A DNA stretch of 64,000 bases from Algoriphagus lacus (GTDB lineage Bacteria > Bacteroidota > Bacteroidia > Cytophagales > Cyclobacteriaceae), in assembly GCF_003583985.1 (NCBI RefSeq), contig NZ_QXML01000013.1, positions 58,166 through 122,165 on the forward strand, written 5' to 3'. Below the pieces are notes generated by a model, which saw only the letters and a program-made list of their open reading frames with translations, searched no databases and was not told the origin of the DNA. Positions 17,415 to 26,176 of the stretch are shown in pieces. Made by a program: the position numbers and the translations under genes. The stretch's first letter is position 1. Every line of letters starts with the position of its first letter.

Positions 17415-18488
17415 ATGAAGAATTTGTTCGAATTGGCTCAAACCGGTGCAGTGACTCCGGCGGAACTGGGTTATTACTTTCCTGCTGAATTTGCCCCTCA
17501 GGAATCTATGTGGCTGAGTTGGCCGCACAAAGAAGCGAGCTGGCCGGGTAAGATCGAGACAGTTTTTGCGCCTTATTCCCAGTTTATCAAGGAGGTAGCC
17601 AAAGGCCAAAAGGTGAATATCAATGTGGCGGACGAAGCGATGAAAGCCTTTGCTTTAGCACATCTGGAAAAAGCCGGAGCGGATCTCAGTAAAATCACTT
17701 TCCACTTTTTCCCAACCAACGATGCTTGGTGCCGGGATCACGGACCTGCTTTTCTGATCAATCCCAATGCGGAAATCAAGAAAGTGCTGGTTAAGTGGAA
17801 CTACAACGCCTGGGGTGAAAAATACCCGCCTCACGACCTGGATAATCAGATTCCGATCCGCATTGCTGAGGAATTGGGAATTCCCTGCTTTAAACCCGGA
17901 ATCGTCATGGAAGGCGGTTCGGTTGAGTTCAATGGAAAAGGAACGCTCTTGACCTCAACTGCTTGTCTGCTGAATGAAAACCGGAATCCCCACCTTAACC
18001 AAGATCAAATCGAGAAGTACCTCTGTGATTACTATGGGGTAAAGCATATCCTTTGGGTAGGAGATGGGATCATCGGCGACGATACCGACGGTCATATCGA
18101 TGATATCACCCGATTTGTGAATGAGGACACCGTAGTGACGGTGGTGGAGGAAAACAAATCCGACGAAAACCACGAGATCTTGGCCGAAAATCTCGAATTG
18201 CTCAAGAAAATGCGTCTCGAAAATGGTAAGCAATTAAATATCGTGGAGCTTCCGATGCCAGGTCCTGTCTTTTGGGAAGATCAGCGACTTCCGGCTTCGT
18301 ATGCCAATTTCTACATCGCCAATGAAGTGGTGGTCATGCCGACTTTCCGGGACAAAAACGACCAAAAGGCCTTGGATATTCTCATAGGGTGCTTCCCTGA
18401 CAGACGTGTGATCGGGATCGACAGCACTGATATCATTTGGGGCTTAGGATCTTTTCACTGCCTGAGTCAGCAGGAACCTGCGGTGTAA
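17415..18488 (+). CDS. aguA: Agmatine deiminase
   Basis: 357 residues, PAD_porph/agmatine deiminase family. It converts agmatine to N-carbamoylputrescine and ammonia, the substrate of the preceding gene product. Marks are ESMWLSWPHKEASWPG near the N-terminus, NDAWCRDHGPAF (about 104-115), EGGSVEFNGKG, the HID of GDDTDGHIDDITRF (about 220), and the catalytic Cys in LGSFHCLSQQ close to the C-terminus (about 351). The pair provides a route from arginine-derived agmatine to putrescine; no arginine decarboxylase is in the window. Confidence 0.95.
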   Translation: MKNLFELAQTGAVTPAELGYYFPAEFAPQESMWLSWPHKEASWPGKIETVFAPYSQFIKEVAKGQKVNINVADEAMKAFALAHLEKAGADLSKITFHFFPTNDAWCRDHGPAFLINPNAEIKKVLVKWNYNAWGEKYPPHDLDNQIPIRIAEELGIPCFKPGIVMEGGSVEFNGKGTLLTSTACLLNENRNPHLNQDQIEKYLCDYYGVKHILWVGDGIIGDDTDGHIDDITRFVNEDTVVTVVEENKSDENHEILAENLELLKKMRLENGKQLNIVELPMPGPVFWEDQRLPASYANFYIANEVVVMPTFRDKNDQKALDILIGCFPDRRVIGIDSTDIIWGLGSFHCLSQQEPAV

Positions 18489-18557
18489 CGTCATTGCGAG
18501 GGGCGAATAGAAAAAGATAATTTCTAAAAAGGTGGCAAAAAGCCCCGAAGCAATCTC
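18489..18557. repeat. Dispersed palindromic repeat unit 1
   Basis: Starts with CGTCATTGCGAGGGGC (18489-18504) immediately after the aguA stop, and ends with GCCCCGAAGCAATCTC (18542-18557). GGGGC and GCCCC can pair, enclosing a variable 37-base centre. The same two ends recur at 18656-18723 and 20161-20226. Confidence 0.85.
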
Positions 18558-18616
18558 CAAGAATTCTGCGTTCCGGGAGGGGGATAACCTCTTCGATGAT
18601 CTTTGGAAAAAGGTAC

Positions 18617-18651
18617 GAGACTGCTTCGCTCGTACCTCACTCGCAGTGACG
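18617..18651. repeat. Dispersed palindromic repeat unit 2, inverted arm type
   Basis: Begins GAGACTGCTTCG and ends CTCGCAGTGACG. Read on the other strand it gives CGTCACTGCGAG...CGAAGCAGTCTC, a diverged inverted copy of the CGTCATTGCGAG...GAAGCAATCTC units. Close copies lie at 19100-19134 and 20251-20284. Confidence 0.85.
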
Positions 18652-18655
18652 TGAC

Positions 18656-18723
18656 CGTCATTGCGAGGGGCAATTATCCAGATTGAATCTGTAAATCGAG
18701 TTTGAATGCCCCGAAGCAATCTC
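18656..18723. repeat. Dispersed palindromic repeat unit 3
   Basis: CGTCATTGCGAGGGGC (18656-18671) to GCCCCGAAGCAATCTC (18708-18723), the same ends as unit 1 with an unrelated centre. It stops 35 bases before the GIY-YIG gene. Confidence 0.85.
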
Positions 18724-18757
18724 ATAATTTTTATTTTTAGTTTAGCTTTTAAACGCT

Positions 18758-19057
18758 ATGCAAAAGGGAGGTGCAGTTTACATTATGACCAATTCTCATA
18801 ATACAGTATTATACACTGGAGTTACCAGTGACTTATTTAGGAGGGTTTTTGAGCACAGGAATGGGTTAAATCCAAATTCATTTTCTTCCAAGTACAATGT
18901 TTCCAAATTAGTTTATTTTGAATCCTTTCATTCTATTGAGGAAGCAATCGTAAGAGAAAAGCAGATCAAAGGAGGGAATCGAAAAAGGAAAGAGGATTTG
19001 ATCAATTCTTTAAATCCAGAATGGAAAGATTTGTGGGAAGAGATCCAGAATTGGTGA
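18758..19057 (+). CDS. Small GIY-YIG nuclease (COG2827/UPF0213 type)
   Basis: 99 residues, a stand-alone GIY-YIG nuclease domain. AVYIMTNSHNTVLYTGVTSDLFRR contains the paired YIM and YTG of the GIY-YIG motif, the catalytic Arg (TSDLFRRVFEH) and a late Glu (EAIVREKQIKGG). No DNA-recognition domain is attached. Members of this group are frequent in Bacteroidota and their biological role is not settled. The gene is closely bracketed by the dispersed repeats (units 1-3 upstream, unit 4 43 bases after the stop), suggesting the nuclease and repeats travel or act together. Confidence 0.85.
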   Translation: MQKGGAVYIMTNSHNTVLYTGVTSDLFRRVFEHRNGLNPNSFSSKYNVSKLVYFESFHSIEEAIVREKQIKGGNRKRKEDLINSLNPEWKDLWEEIQNW

Positions 19058-19099
19058 AGACTCCTTCCGCGAATCTTCTTAATTTCGGTTTCAAACAAG

Positions 19100-19134
19100 G
19101 AGACTGCTTCGTTCGTTCCTCACTCGCAGTGACG
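19100..19134. repeat. Dispersed palindromic repeat unit 4, inverted arm type
   Basis: GAGACTGCTTCG to CTCGCAGTGACG, as in unit 2 with a few substitutions in the middle. It lies just downstream of the GIY-YIG gene, so that gene is flanked on both sides by the repeat family. Confidence 0.85.
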
Positions 19135-19219
19135 ATGAGACATCGCGTAATCTTTTAGATTCTGAACTTTTTACGAAACAAAACTTTTCCAAAATAGCTT
19201 TCTTCAAAAAACAGTTTTC

Positions 19220-20059
19220 ATGAAATCCATTTTCATTTCCCTATTCATTTTAGCCACTTTTTCCAGTTGTGCATTTAAGTCAGTCACCCGGTCGAAAAAT
19301 CTGACTTACCTCGATTCAACTGCCGTACTCCCCCAAAAGCAGCTCAATGTCTTTGCACCAAGAAAGGCGGAAAAATCTCCCGTTCTGATATTCATCCATG
19401 GAGGAAGCTGGCACAGTGGGCGAAAGGAAATCTATGACTTCATGGGAAGCCGGCTGGCCAGAAGGGGAGTAGTAACAGTCATCATTGATTATCCTTTGGC
19501 GCCGGATTACAAGGTTTCGGCAATGGAAAAAGCGAGTGTCCTTGCGGTGAAATGGGTCCGTGATCACATTGCTGATTACGGCGGTGATCCGGAAAACATC
19601 TTCATTTCAGGTCATTCAGCAGGTGGACATTTAGCGGCTTTGGCTGCAATCAAAAAGGAACCTTGGACGGAGTTGGGCCTTTCCAATCCACTAAAAGGAG
19701 CTATTCTCAATGATCCTGCAGGTTTGGACTGGTATTGGTTTTTGACCCTGCGAAAAGAGAAGGATAATGCCGAGGACAATTACGATGCCTTCACGGACAA
19801 TCCGGAAGTGTGGAAAACCTATTCCCCGATTTATTTTTTGGAAGGAAACGAAATCCCAATGCTGGTCATGGAGGGAGAAAAAACGTATCCCGGTATCCGC
19901 TTGACTGTGGAGAGATTCCGAAAAGAAGCCGAAGCAAAAGGATCTGATCTTACTTATTCCTTTTATCCCAAAACCAAGCATATTCCGATGATTACCCAGT
20001 ATTTCTGGACTTGGAGTAAAGGGTATGACGATGTGTTGGAATTTATGGGGGTTCAGTGA
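19220..20059 (+). CDS. Lipoprotein alpha/beta hydrolase (carboxylesterase type)
   Basis: 279 residues. Lipoprotein signal MKSIFISLFILATFSSCAF (lipobox FSSC). The body is a hormone-sensitive lipase/kynurenine formamidase-like hydrolase: oxyanion motif FIHGGSWHSG (about 59), nucleophile GHSAGGHLAAL (Ser at about 134), acid in the region VMEGEKTYPGIR, and His in KTKHIPMI (about 254). The substrate is probably a small ester at the outer face of the cell. Dispersed repeats lie on both sides; no co-transcribed partner. Confidence 0.8.
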   Translation: MKSIFISLFILATFSSCAFKSVTRSKNLTYLDSTAVLPQKQLNVFAPRKAEKSPVLIFIHGGSWHSGRKEIYDFMGSRLARRGVVTVIIDYPLAPDYKVSAMEKASVLAVKWVRDHIADYGGDPENIFISGHSAGGHLAALAAIKKEPWTELGLSNPLKGAILNDPAGLDWYWFLTLRKEKDNAEDNYDAFTDNPEVWKTYSPIYFLEGNEIPMLVMEGEKTYPGIRLTVERFRKEAEAKGSDLTYSFYPKTKHIPMITQYFWTWSKGYDDVLEFMGVQ

Positions 20060-20121
20060 AGCCCGAAACCCGGAGCGACAGCCAATTGTGCTGAACTAGC
20101 CTCTAAAACGTTATCAAATTG

Positions 20122-20160
20122 GAGACTGCTTCGTTCGATCGCACTAGCATTGGCGGGGGT
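20122..20160. repeat. Dispersed palindromic repeat unit 5, degenerate
   Basis: Begins GAGACTGCTTCGTTCG like units 2 and 4, then diverges (GCACTAGCATTGGCGG instead of CTCACTCGCAGTGACG). It abuts unit 6. Confidence 0.6.
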
Positions 20161-20226
20161 CGTCATTGCGAGGGGCTTTTTATTCAGGAAAAAAATAATT
20201 GGATTTTTTGGCCCCGAAGCAATCTC
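20161..20226. repeat. Dispersed palindromic repeat unit 6
   Basis: CGTCATTGCGAGGGGC (20161-20176) to GCCCCGAAGCAATCTC (20211-20226), identical at both ends to units 1 and 3, with a different AT-rich centre. Confidence 0.85.
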
Positions 20227-20250
20227 ATTTATTACAATTGTATTACTTGA

Positions 20251-20284
20251 AGACTGCTTCGTTCGTGCCTCACTCGCAGTGACG
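20251..20284. repeat. Dispersed palindromic repeat unit 7, inverted arm type
   Basis: AGACTGCTTCGTTCG to CTCGCAGTGACG, close to units 2 and 4. It ends nine bases before the stop of the leftward ABC ATPase gene, so it may also serve as a 3' structure for that operon. Confidence 0.85.
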
Positions 20285-20292
20285 TTTACACC

Positions 20293-20985
20293 CTATTCAA
20301 AACTGATCACCCTACCATCCTCCATCTCGATCGTCCGATCTGTGCCGGCAGCGAACTCTGGATCGTGAGTCACGATCAACATGGTCTGCCCAAAGTCCTT
20401 GGCCAGTTCCTTGAATTTGTTGTATACGATATCGGAGTTTTTCTTGTCCAGATTACCCGTGGGTTCGTCCCCCATGATCAGCAATGGGTCATTAATTAAG
20501 GCTCTTGCGATGGCTACCCGCTGTTTTTGTCCACCGGAAAGCTGGTTGGCCTTTTTAAGTGCATGATCCTGCATGTCAAAAATCTTCAGCTTTTCCATCG
20601 CCCGATGTTCTACTTCTTCCCTTGATAAGGTTCCGAGTTTTAGTCCTGGGATCATGACATTCTCCAAGGTCGAAAACTCATGCAGGAGGTAGTGAAACTG
20701 GAAAACAAACCCGATTTTTTCATTTCTGAGTTTGGAAAGGTAATTGGAAGATTTTCCGGTGATCAGTTCCCCGTCCATGAAAAGTTCCCCTTTGTAATCG
20801 GTGTCCATAGTGGAAAGGATGTAAAGCAAGGTGGATTTTCCGCAGCCCGATTTTCCCACAACCGACACAAATTCCCCCCTCTTGATCTGAAAACTCACCT
20901 TTTTGAGAACCTGGGTTTCAGTCGGGTTGTAGAAAAACTTGTCAATGTTTTTCGCTTCGAGAACGATGGGAGCGTGGTTTTTCAT
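20293..20985 (-). CDS. ABC transporter ATPase, MacB/LolD type
   Basis: 230 residues. Walker A GKSGCGKST (about 40-48), Q-loop FQFHYLLHEFSTLENV, signature LSGGQKQRVAIARAL, Walker B LLIMGDEPTGNLD, switch His in IVTHDPEF. The sequence type is that of LolD/MacB ATPases, which drive lipoprotein release or periplasm-to-outside export rather than transport through the inner membrane. Its start overlaps the stop of the permease gene by four bases (ATGA). It is the last gene of a three-gene operon: adaptor, permease, ATPase. Confidence 0.9.
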   Translation of the reverse strand: MKNHAPIVLEAKNIDKFFYNPTETQVLKKVSFQIKRGEFVSVVGKSGCGKSTLLYILSTMDTDYKGELFMDGELITGKSSNYLSKLRNEKIGFVFQFHYLLHEFSTLENVMIPGLKLGTLSREEVEHRAMEKLKIFDMQDHALKKANQLSGGQKQRVAIARALINDPLLIMGDEPTGNLDKKNSDIVYNKFKELAKDFGQTMLIVTHDPEFAAGTDRTIEMEDGRVISFE

Positions 20986-22238
20986 TTTCCCCGGATGATT
21001 TCTACTGGATCCACGATACTTGCTTTTCTGGCAGGGAAAAATCCCGCGAAATAGGTCGTAATCAAACTGAATGTGCCTCCGATGATGTAGTATTTGGGAT
21101 TATAGTCTACCGGAAAAGTCTTGATCGTAGGCAGCGCCTGAGTTTCAAAAGGTATCTGATCGATCGTTAGTCCAGCCAAATATCCAAAAATCAACCCTAA
21201 AACTCCTCCGATAAGTCCGATCGTCAAGGCTATGGTAATGAATATCCGGTTGACATCCTGACTGCTGAAACCGATGGCTTTGAGGATGGCGATGGTGTCG
21301 AGTTTTTCGAAAATCATCATGTTCAGTATATTATAAATCCCGAATCCAGAAACTACCAAGAGGGTGATTCCCACAGCATAACTGATCAGTGAGCGGATAC
21401 TTGAACCGGTTTCAAACTGGGCGTTGACGGTCTGAATGTCGTCTGCATCGATTTTGTAGATTCCCTCAAGTTCCCGTGCCATGGGAGGAGCGAGGTTAAA
21501 GTCATGGAGTTTGACTTGGATGTCGGTAATGTAGGAGGGAGGTTCACCCAACATTTTTTGCACGGTAGTGATGGAGGCGTAGCTGTTTACATTATCAAAA
21601 TCCCCCAAACCACTTTGGAAATATCCAACCACTTTGAGCTGAACCCTGTTGCCTTGAGCTGTGGTGACTTGGACCACATCTCCGATATTGGCCATCATAC
21701 GGTCGGCGGCGCCTTTGCCCAAAATGATGGTATTGGTTTGGTTTACATCGGCATAATTGCCCACCGTCACATAGTCGGTGAATGCGAAAAGTTCCGCTTC
21801 CTTCTCTACATCGATCCCGTTGACCACACCAGTAAGGTCGATTGTTCCTACATTGAAAAATACCTGACAGGAGATTTTGGCACTTACTCCCAATACCCTG
21901 GGATCGGCCTCCAAATCTTCCACGATCGAAGCGCTGTTGTAGATCGCCAAACGGCTGGTGCTGGGTTTGATCGATCGGATGATATTGAGTGATTGTGCAA
22001 ACTCCGGACTTTGATCGATGGCTTGGTTTGGGTTGGGCTTAATTTCGTTGTAAAAGCGGATGTGTGGGGTTCGGTTTAGGATCAATCCGTCCAGCAAGGT
22101 GTTGAGCCCGTTCATGAAACCCAACAATGCCACAAACATGGTGATGCTGAACATGACTCCTATGGCTGCAATCAGCGTTTGCTTTTTCCTTGCCAGCATC
22201 AGTGCTTTTGCAATTTCAAAAATCAGCTGCCAGGTCAT
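20982..22238 (-). CDS. ABC transporter permease, FtsX/MacB-LolC fold
   Basis: 418 residues with the four-span MacB layout: one N-terminal span (IAAIGVMFSITMFVALLGFMNG), a large periplasmic MacB_PCD-like domain at about 40-260, then three C-terminal FtsX spans (LISYAVGITLLVVSGFGIYNILNMM, IFITIALTIGLIGGVLGLIFGYLAG, YYIIGGTFSLITTYFAGFFPA). LDTIAILKAIGFSSQDV is the usual coupling helix. It overlaps both neighbours by four bases. Confidence 0.9.
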   Translation of the reverse strand: MTWQLIFEIAKALMLARKKQTLIAAIGVMFSITMFVALLGFMNGLNTLLDGLILNRTPHIRFYNEIKPNPNQAIDQSPEFAQSLNIIRSIKPSTSRLAIYNSASIVEDLEADPRVLGVSAKISCQVFFNVGTIDLTGVVNGIDVEKEAELFAFTDYVTVGNYADVNQTNTIILGKGAADRMMANIGDVVQVTTAQGNRVQLKVVGYFQSGLGDFDNVNSYASITTVQKMLGEPPSYITDIQVKLHDFNLAPPMARELEGIYKIDADDIQTVNAQFETGSSIRSLISYAVGITLLVVSGFGIYNILNMMIFEKLDTIAILKAIGFSSQDVNRIFITIALTIGLIGGVLGLIFGYLAGLTIDQIPFETQALPTIKTFPVDYNPKYYIIGGTFSLITTYFAGFFPARKASIVDPVEIIRGK

Positions 22239-23350
22239 TGGATGGGATTTTTCAAGGCAGTTTTTTCAGTGATCCCTTCAAGGATTTCGGCAAACTGGTA
22301 GGTTTTGATTCCCACTTTTACCTGCACGGTATCCCCGTTTTCAAGGATAACACGATCATCCTGGATCAGGTAATTTCTGGGTATGACCAAAGTTTCCTCT
22401 TTGACTTGGGTCAGGATATTGGCTTCCAAAGTCAGGTTTGGAAAAAGCTTGGGAGGAGCCTTGGTAAAAATGGCCTCGACCGTAAAGCTTTTGCTTTTGG
22501 AGTCCATGATCGGATAGATGCGGCTGATTTTTGCTTCAAAAACCTGCTCCTTGAAACTGTCCATGTTGACCATCACCCGTTGGTCGACTTCCACTTTGGA
22601 AATGTCGTATTCGTCTACCTGGAGTTCGAGGAGAAATTCCCCTGCGCTTCCGATGATGGCTAGGGGAGTTTGTGGACTGACCATTTCCCCTTTTTCCTTC
22701 AGAATGGAGTAAACCACCCCGTCGATTTTACTTTTCAAAATGTATTCCCCAACCAGCACGTCACTGATGGCGAGATTTTTTGAAGCGCTTTTGGAGTTGA
22801 ATTCCACTTCCCGTTTTAAATCCCCATACCGGAGCAAAGCCGATTCGTAAGCAGTTTTTGAATTTTGAAAATTAAGTTCCCGCTGCTCCAACTCGACAGC
22901 GGTACCGATTCCCTGTGCCCATAATCTCCTTTGGCGAACAAGAAGGAGGGAGTCGTTTTGTTTTTTGCTTTTAGCCAGACTGATGGCCAGCTCAAGATCC
23001 CGAATTCTACTTTGGTTGGCACTCTGATCAGCATAAGATTGGGAAAGTTGGGCACTTTCCCTTCCCAGTTTTTCCCGGTCACTGAAGACCTGCAGAATCG
23101 GAGTTCCCACCTTGACTGTATCGCCTTCATCAACCAGAATCTCCTGAATGGGTCCGCTGGCAAAGGTAAAGGCCTCGTACTGATCCTTTGCTTTGACCAA
23201 TCCTGATGCATAGACCGATTCGGTCAGGGATTTTCTCTCAGGATAGGTGACTTCTTCTTCTGTTTTTCCACAGGAAAAAATCAGGAAAGCTGCAAGAAAA
23301 AGAGTCGGAACGGGACCAATTCTGCTGAAAAGTTGGCTTGTTTTACTCAT
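22235..23350 (-). CDS. Lipoprotein membrane-fusion adaptor (MacA/HlyD type)
   Basis: 371 residues. It starts with a lipoprotein signal (FLAAFLIFSCGKTEEE, lipobox FSC). An N-terminal lipoyl half (FASGPIQEILVDEGDTVKVGTPIL), a coiled-coil hairpin at about 95-185 rich in Leu, Gln and Arg, the second lipoyl half (IDGVVYSILKEKGEMVSPQTPL) and beta-barrel domains follow. It links the MacB-like permease to an outer-membrane duct; no TolC-type gene is present in the window. It is the first gene of the operon, whose end overlaps the permease start by four bases. Confidence 0.9.
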   Translation of the reverse strand: MSKTSQLFSRIGPVPTLFLAAFLIFSCGKTEEEVTYPERKSLTESVYASGLVKAKDQYEAFTFASGPIQEILVDEGDTVKVGTPILQVFSDREKLGRESAQLSQSYADQSANQSRIRDLELAISLAKSKKQNDSLLLVRQRRLWAQGIGTAVELEQRELNFQNSKTAYESALLRYGDLKREVEFNSKSASKNLAISDVLVGEYILKSKIDGVVYSILKEKGEMVSPQTPLAIIGSAGEFLLELQVDEYDISKVEVDQRVMVNMDSFKEQVFEAKISRIYPIMDSKSKSFTVEAIFTKAPPKLFPNLTLEANILTQVKEETLVIPRNYLIQDDRVILENGDTVQVKVGIKTYQFAEILEGITEKTALKNPIQ

Positions 23351-23450
23351 GTTTTTTTTAGCCTAATGGAAAGTAAAGTAAGCACATCCTTTTCCTCAAA
23401 ACACTGAGAAAAGTCATTGCTGAGGGCATTTTTTATATGATCTTCAGCGA

Positions 23451-24686
23451 TTACTCTATGGCCTGATAGACCAGTTGCCGGAATTTGTTTTCGTAGTAAG
23501 AACTGAATGGATTAACCTGGGTCATGAATGTGGCAACCATTTCTTCCTTGGGGTCAATGAAGAAGTAGGTGCAAAAGGCCCCACTCCAGTAAAATGTCCC
23601 TTCGGAGCCCAAGGCCTTGGTATCGGCCAGATCATCCACTACTGCAAAACCCAACCCGAATCCTTTGCCCGGATCCTGGAAAAGATCTCCGCTCTGATTG
23701 AGTGCCATGATTTCGACGGTTTTGGGACTGAGGTAGCGCTTTCCGTTCCATTCACCTCCATTGAGCATCATGCGTGCAAAGAGGGAATAGTCTTGAGAGG
23801 TGGAAAACAGCCCGTGCGTTCCTCCAAAAACGGTATTGCCGGAAGTGGGTGTTTGTCTTTGCGATTTCACCAAAACACCGGCTTCATTAAAACTGTGAAG
23901 TTGTGTCATCCGTGATTTTTGGGCATCGGTAAGGTTGTATCCGGTGTCTTTCATCCCGAGTGGATCGAACAGGCGGGTTTTCAAAAATTCGGCAGGACTC
24001 ATTCCGGTAATTACTTCAATCATCCGTGCCAGGATATCCGGAGAAGCGGAGTAGTTCCACTTTTCTCCCGGATGGCTGGCCAAAGGTTGGGAGGCAAGGG
24101 CTTTGACGCGTTCCTCGATTGTCTTTGGACCTGATAGGTAGATCGCTTTTGCAACCTCCTCGTCCAGTTTTGTTCCGCCGATTCCGTGGACAAAGCCTGC
24201 CGTATGGCTCAAAACCTGGGCTATGGTAATCTGGGATTTGGCTGGTTCGGTACCACTTGGTGATCCGATCAAAGGATCCTTGACCACCTTCATTTCCTTA
24301 AATTCCGGAAGGAATTTGGATATCGGATCGGTCAAAAAGAAATGTCCTTCTTCATACAGCATCATGAAGGCCGTGCTGATGATCGGCTTGGTCATGGATT
24401 GGATGAAGAAAATCTGATCCGTCCGCATGGGAGTTTTCGCAGCAAGGTCGCTGTATCCCAAGGCAGATTCGTGGACTTTTTCGCCTTTTCGATAAATAAG
24501 CGTTACCACACCGGGAAGCCGACCTTCCTTGATTTCTTTTTGAAAATAGGCGTCGTATCGGGCGAGGCGTTCGGAAGATATTTCAACATTTTTGGTCGAC
24601 GGACTGATTGCCATCTGGGAAAAGGCAGGAGCCGAAAACAGAACCAAAACCAATAGAAGCAACAAGGAGGGTTTATGAAAGTGCAT
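23451..24686 (-). CDS. Serine hydrolase, class C beta-lactamase/esterase-like
   Basis: 411 residues with a signal peptide (HFHKPSLLLLLVLVLFSAPAFSQ). The catalytic SxxK is SMTK in FIQSMTKPIISTAF (about residue 97), the YxN-equivalent is YSA in WNYSASPD (about 212), and a late GGTHGLFST segment precedes the end. The family (PF00144) includes EstB-type esterases, D-aminopeptidases and lactamases; the YSA form is more common in esterases than true beta-lactamases. Predicted periplasmic. Single gene, convergent with nothing and divergent from the lipase-like gene at 24767. Confidence 0.85.
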   Translation of the reverse strand: MHFHKPSLLLLLVLVLFSAPAFSQMAISPSTKNVEISSERLARYDAYFQKEIKEGRLPGVVTLIYRKGEKVHESALGYSDLAAKTPMRTDQIFFIQSMTKPIISTAFMMLYEEGHFFLTDPISKFLPEFKEMKVVKDPLIGSPSGTEPAKSQITIAQVLSHTAGFVHGIGGTKLDEEVAKAIYLSGPKTIEERVKALASQPLASHPGEKWNYSASPDILARMIEVITGMSPAEFLKTRLFDPLGMKDTGYNLTDAQKSRMTQLHSFNEAGVLVKSQRQTPTSGNTVFGGTHGLFSTSQDYSLFARMMLNGGEWNGKRYLSPKTVEIMALNQSGDLFQDPGKGFGLGFAVVDDLADTKALGSEGTFYWSGAFCTYFFIDPKEEMVATFMTQVNPFSSYYENKFRQLVYQAIE

Positions 24687-24766
24687 TGATAGAAGGAAAG
24701 TACCTCTTCCAAGTTAATCGAAATCCTATCCTTTTTGCTAATTTGAACCTGACTAAATTCTGATCC

Positions 24767-25603
24767 ATGCAACACTTTGAAACTTCCTATACTACCCATG
24801 ACGGACTGAAACTTTACCTGCAGGCTTGGCTTCCCGAAACTCCAAAATCAAGTTTGTTGCTTGTTCACGGTCTGGGGGAGCACAGTGGGAGATATGGGGC
24901 GATAGTTTCCAAGCTGAATGACTTAGGTGTGGCAGTTTTTACCTTCGACGGGAGAGGACATGGGAAATCGGCCCCAGGAAAGCCAACGGCTTATTTCGAT
25001 TCTTTTCAAGATTACCTCCAGGACATCGATGTGCTTTTTGGCAAGGCGAAAAAATACTTGCCTGGACTTCCTGCCTTTCTCTATGGTCACAGCATGGGTG
25101 GTGGGCTCGTGGCGGCTTACGTTTTGAACTATAAACCTGAAGCAACCGGAGTTATTTTGAGTTCGCCTGCGATCAAGGAAGCAGAGGGTACTTCTCCGAT
25201 TTTGATCGCAGCGTCCGGTTTGGTCAACCGTTTTCTCCCAAAACTGAAAGTCCTGAAGTTGGATATTGAAGGAATTTCCCGGATTCCCGAAGAGGTGGAG
25301 AAATACAAGAACGATCCCCTGATCTATCAGGAAAACATTCCAGCCCGAACAGGTTATGAACTGTATCAGATGATGCAGTATATCCAGAATGAGGCGGCAA
25401 GTTTTGAACTTCCTTTGCTCCTGATTCATGGGGATGCCGACCGACTGACCAATCCCAAAGGGTCTGAACTGTTTTTCGGAAAAGCCAAATCAGAAGATAA
25501 ATCCCTCCGGCTTTTTCCTGGAGGCTATCACGAACTGATCAATGACTCCGACAGGGAGGTAGTGATGGACTTGATCGCCGATTGGGTGGGGAAGCGGATT
25601 TAG
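24767..25603 (+). CDS. Alpha/beta hydrolase, monoacylglycerol lipase-like
   Basis: 278 residues, no signal peptide. Typical lysophospholipase/monoglyceride lipase marks: LLVHGLGEHSGRYG (about 27-40), FDGRGHGKS, nucleophile YGHSMGGGLVAA (Ser at about 110), Asp in LIHGDADRLTNP (about 224), His in PGGYHELIND (about 254). It probably acts on cytoplasmic or membrane-associated monoacyl lipids. Single gene. Confidence 0.85.
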   Translation: MQHFETSYTTHDGLKLYLQAWLPETPKSSLLLVHGLGEHSGRYGAIVSKLNDLGVAVFTFDGRGHGKSAPGKPTAYFDSFQDYLQDIDVLFGKAKKYLPGLPAFLYGHSMGGGLVAAYVLNYKPEATGVILSSPAIKEAEGTSPILIAASGLVNRFLPKLKVLKLDIEGISRIPEEVEKYKNDPLIYQENIPARTGYELYQMMQYIQNEAASFELPLLLIHGDADRLTNPKGSELFFGKAKSEDKSLRLFPGGYHELINDSDREVVMDLIADWVGKRI

Positions 25604-25675
25604 TTTTTTAACACGGAGGGCTCAGGGATTAAAGGGTAGGGCACAAAGGAATAATACTTAGCCACAAATTGGTTT

Positions 25676-26164
25676 TTAACCAATCTCTGCCAGCAAGCCC
25701 TGCACATCCAATTGGCGGGTGTACATGTCAATTCCTCCTGTTCCATTTTGTGGCCATTTTACTCTTGGCCGGTCCCAATACAATTCCACTCCGTTTTCAT
25801 CCGGGTCATCCAGATAAATCGCCTCTGAAACCCCGTGATCCGCAGCTCCAGTCAAAGGGTATTTGGCATCGATGAGCCGTTTAAAAATTACAGCCAAATC
25901 TTTTCGGGTCGGGAAAAGGATTGCTGTATGAAAAAGCCCGGCGGTGTTTTTGGGTTCCGGCTTTCCCCCTTTGCTTTGCCAGGTATTCAGTCCGATATGG
26001 TGGTGATAACCGCCTGCGGAAATGAAGGCAGCGTCTTTTCCATACATCATGACCAACTCAAACCCCAGCAAACCACAGTAGAAATCGAGGGATTTTTGGA
26101 GGTCTGTGACTTTCAGATGGACATGGCCAATGCGTGTGGCACCGGGGATGGTATAGGCTTCCAT
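25676..26164 (-). CDS. VOC-family (glyoxalase/dioxygenase fold) protein
   Basis: 162 residues, one vicinal oxygen chelate unit pair. Metal-ligand positions are His in GHVHLKVTDLQKSLDFYCGLLGF (about 14-16), His in GGYHHHIGLNTWQSKGG (about 53-56) and Glu in ENGVELYWDRP near the C-terminus. The arrangement resembles CatE-like catechol 2,3-dioxygenases/lactoylglutathione lyase relatives; the substrate is not readable. Single gene, upstream of which lies the terminator of the GH127 gene. Confidence 0.8.
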   Translation of the reverse strand: MEAYTIPGATRIGHVHLKVTDLQKSLDFYCGLLGFELVMMYGKDAAFISAGGYHHHIGLNTWQSKGGKPEPKNTAGLFHTAILFPTRKDLAVIFKRLIDAKYPLTGAADHGVSEAIYLDDPDENGVELYWDRPRVKWPQNGTGGIDMYTRQLDVQGLLAEIG

Positions 26165-26176
26165 TGGTAGAAAAGG

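Noticed and set aside
18444..18725. Leftward 93-residue open frame across aguA's end and the repeats
   Set aside because: It is a translation of the dispersed repeat and the antisense of aguA; no start context or domain.
18489..20284. CRISPR array
   Set aside because: Repeats are few, of two inverted types, irregularly spaced and interrupted by genes; no cas genes.
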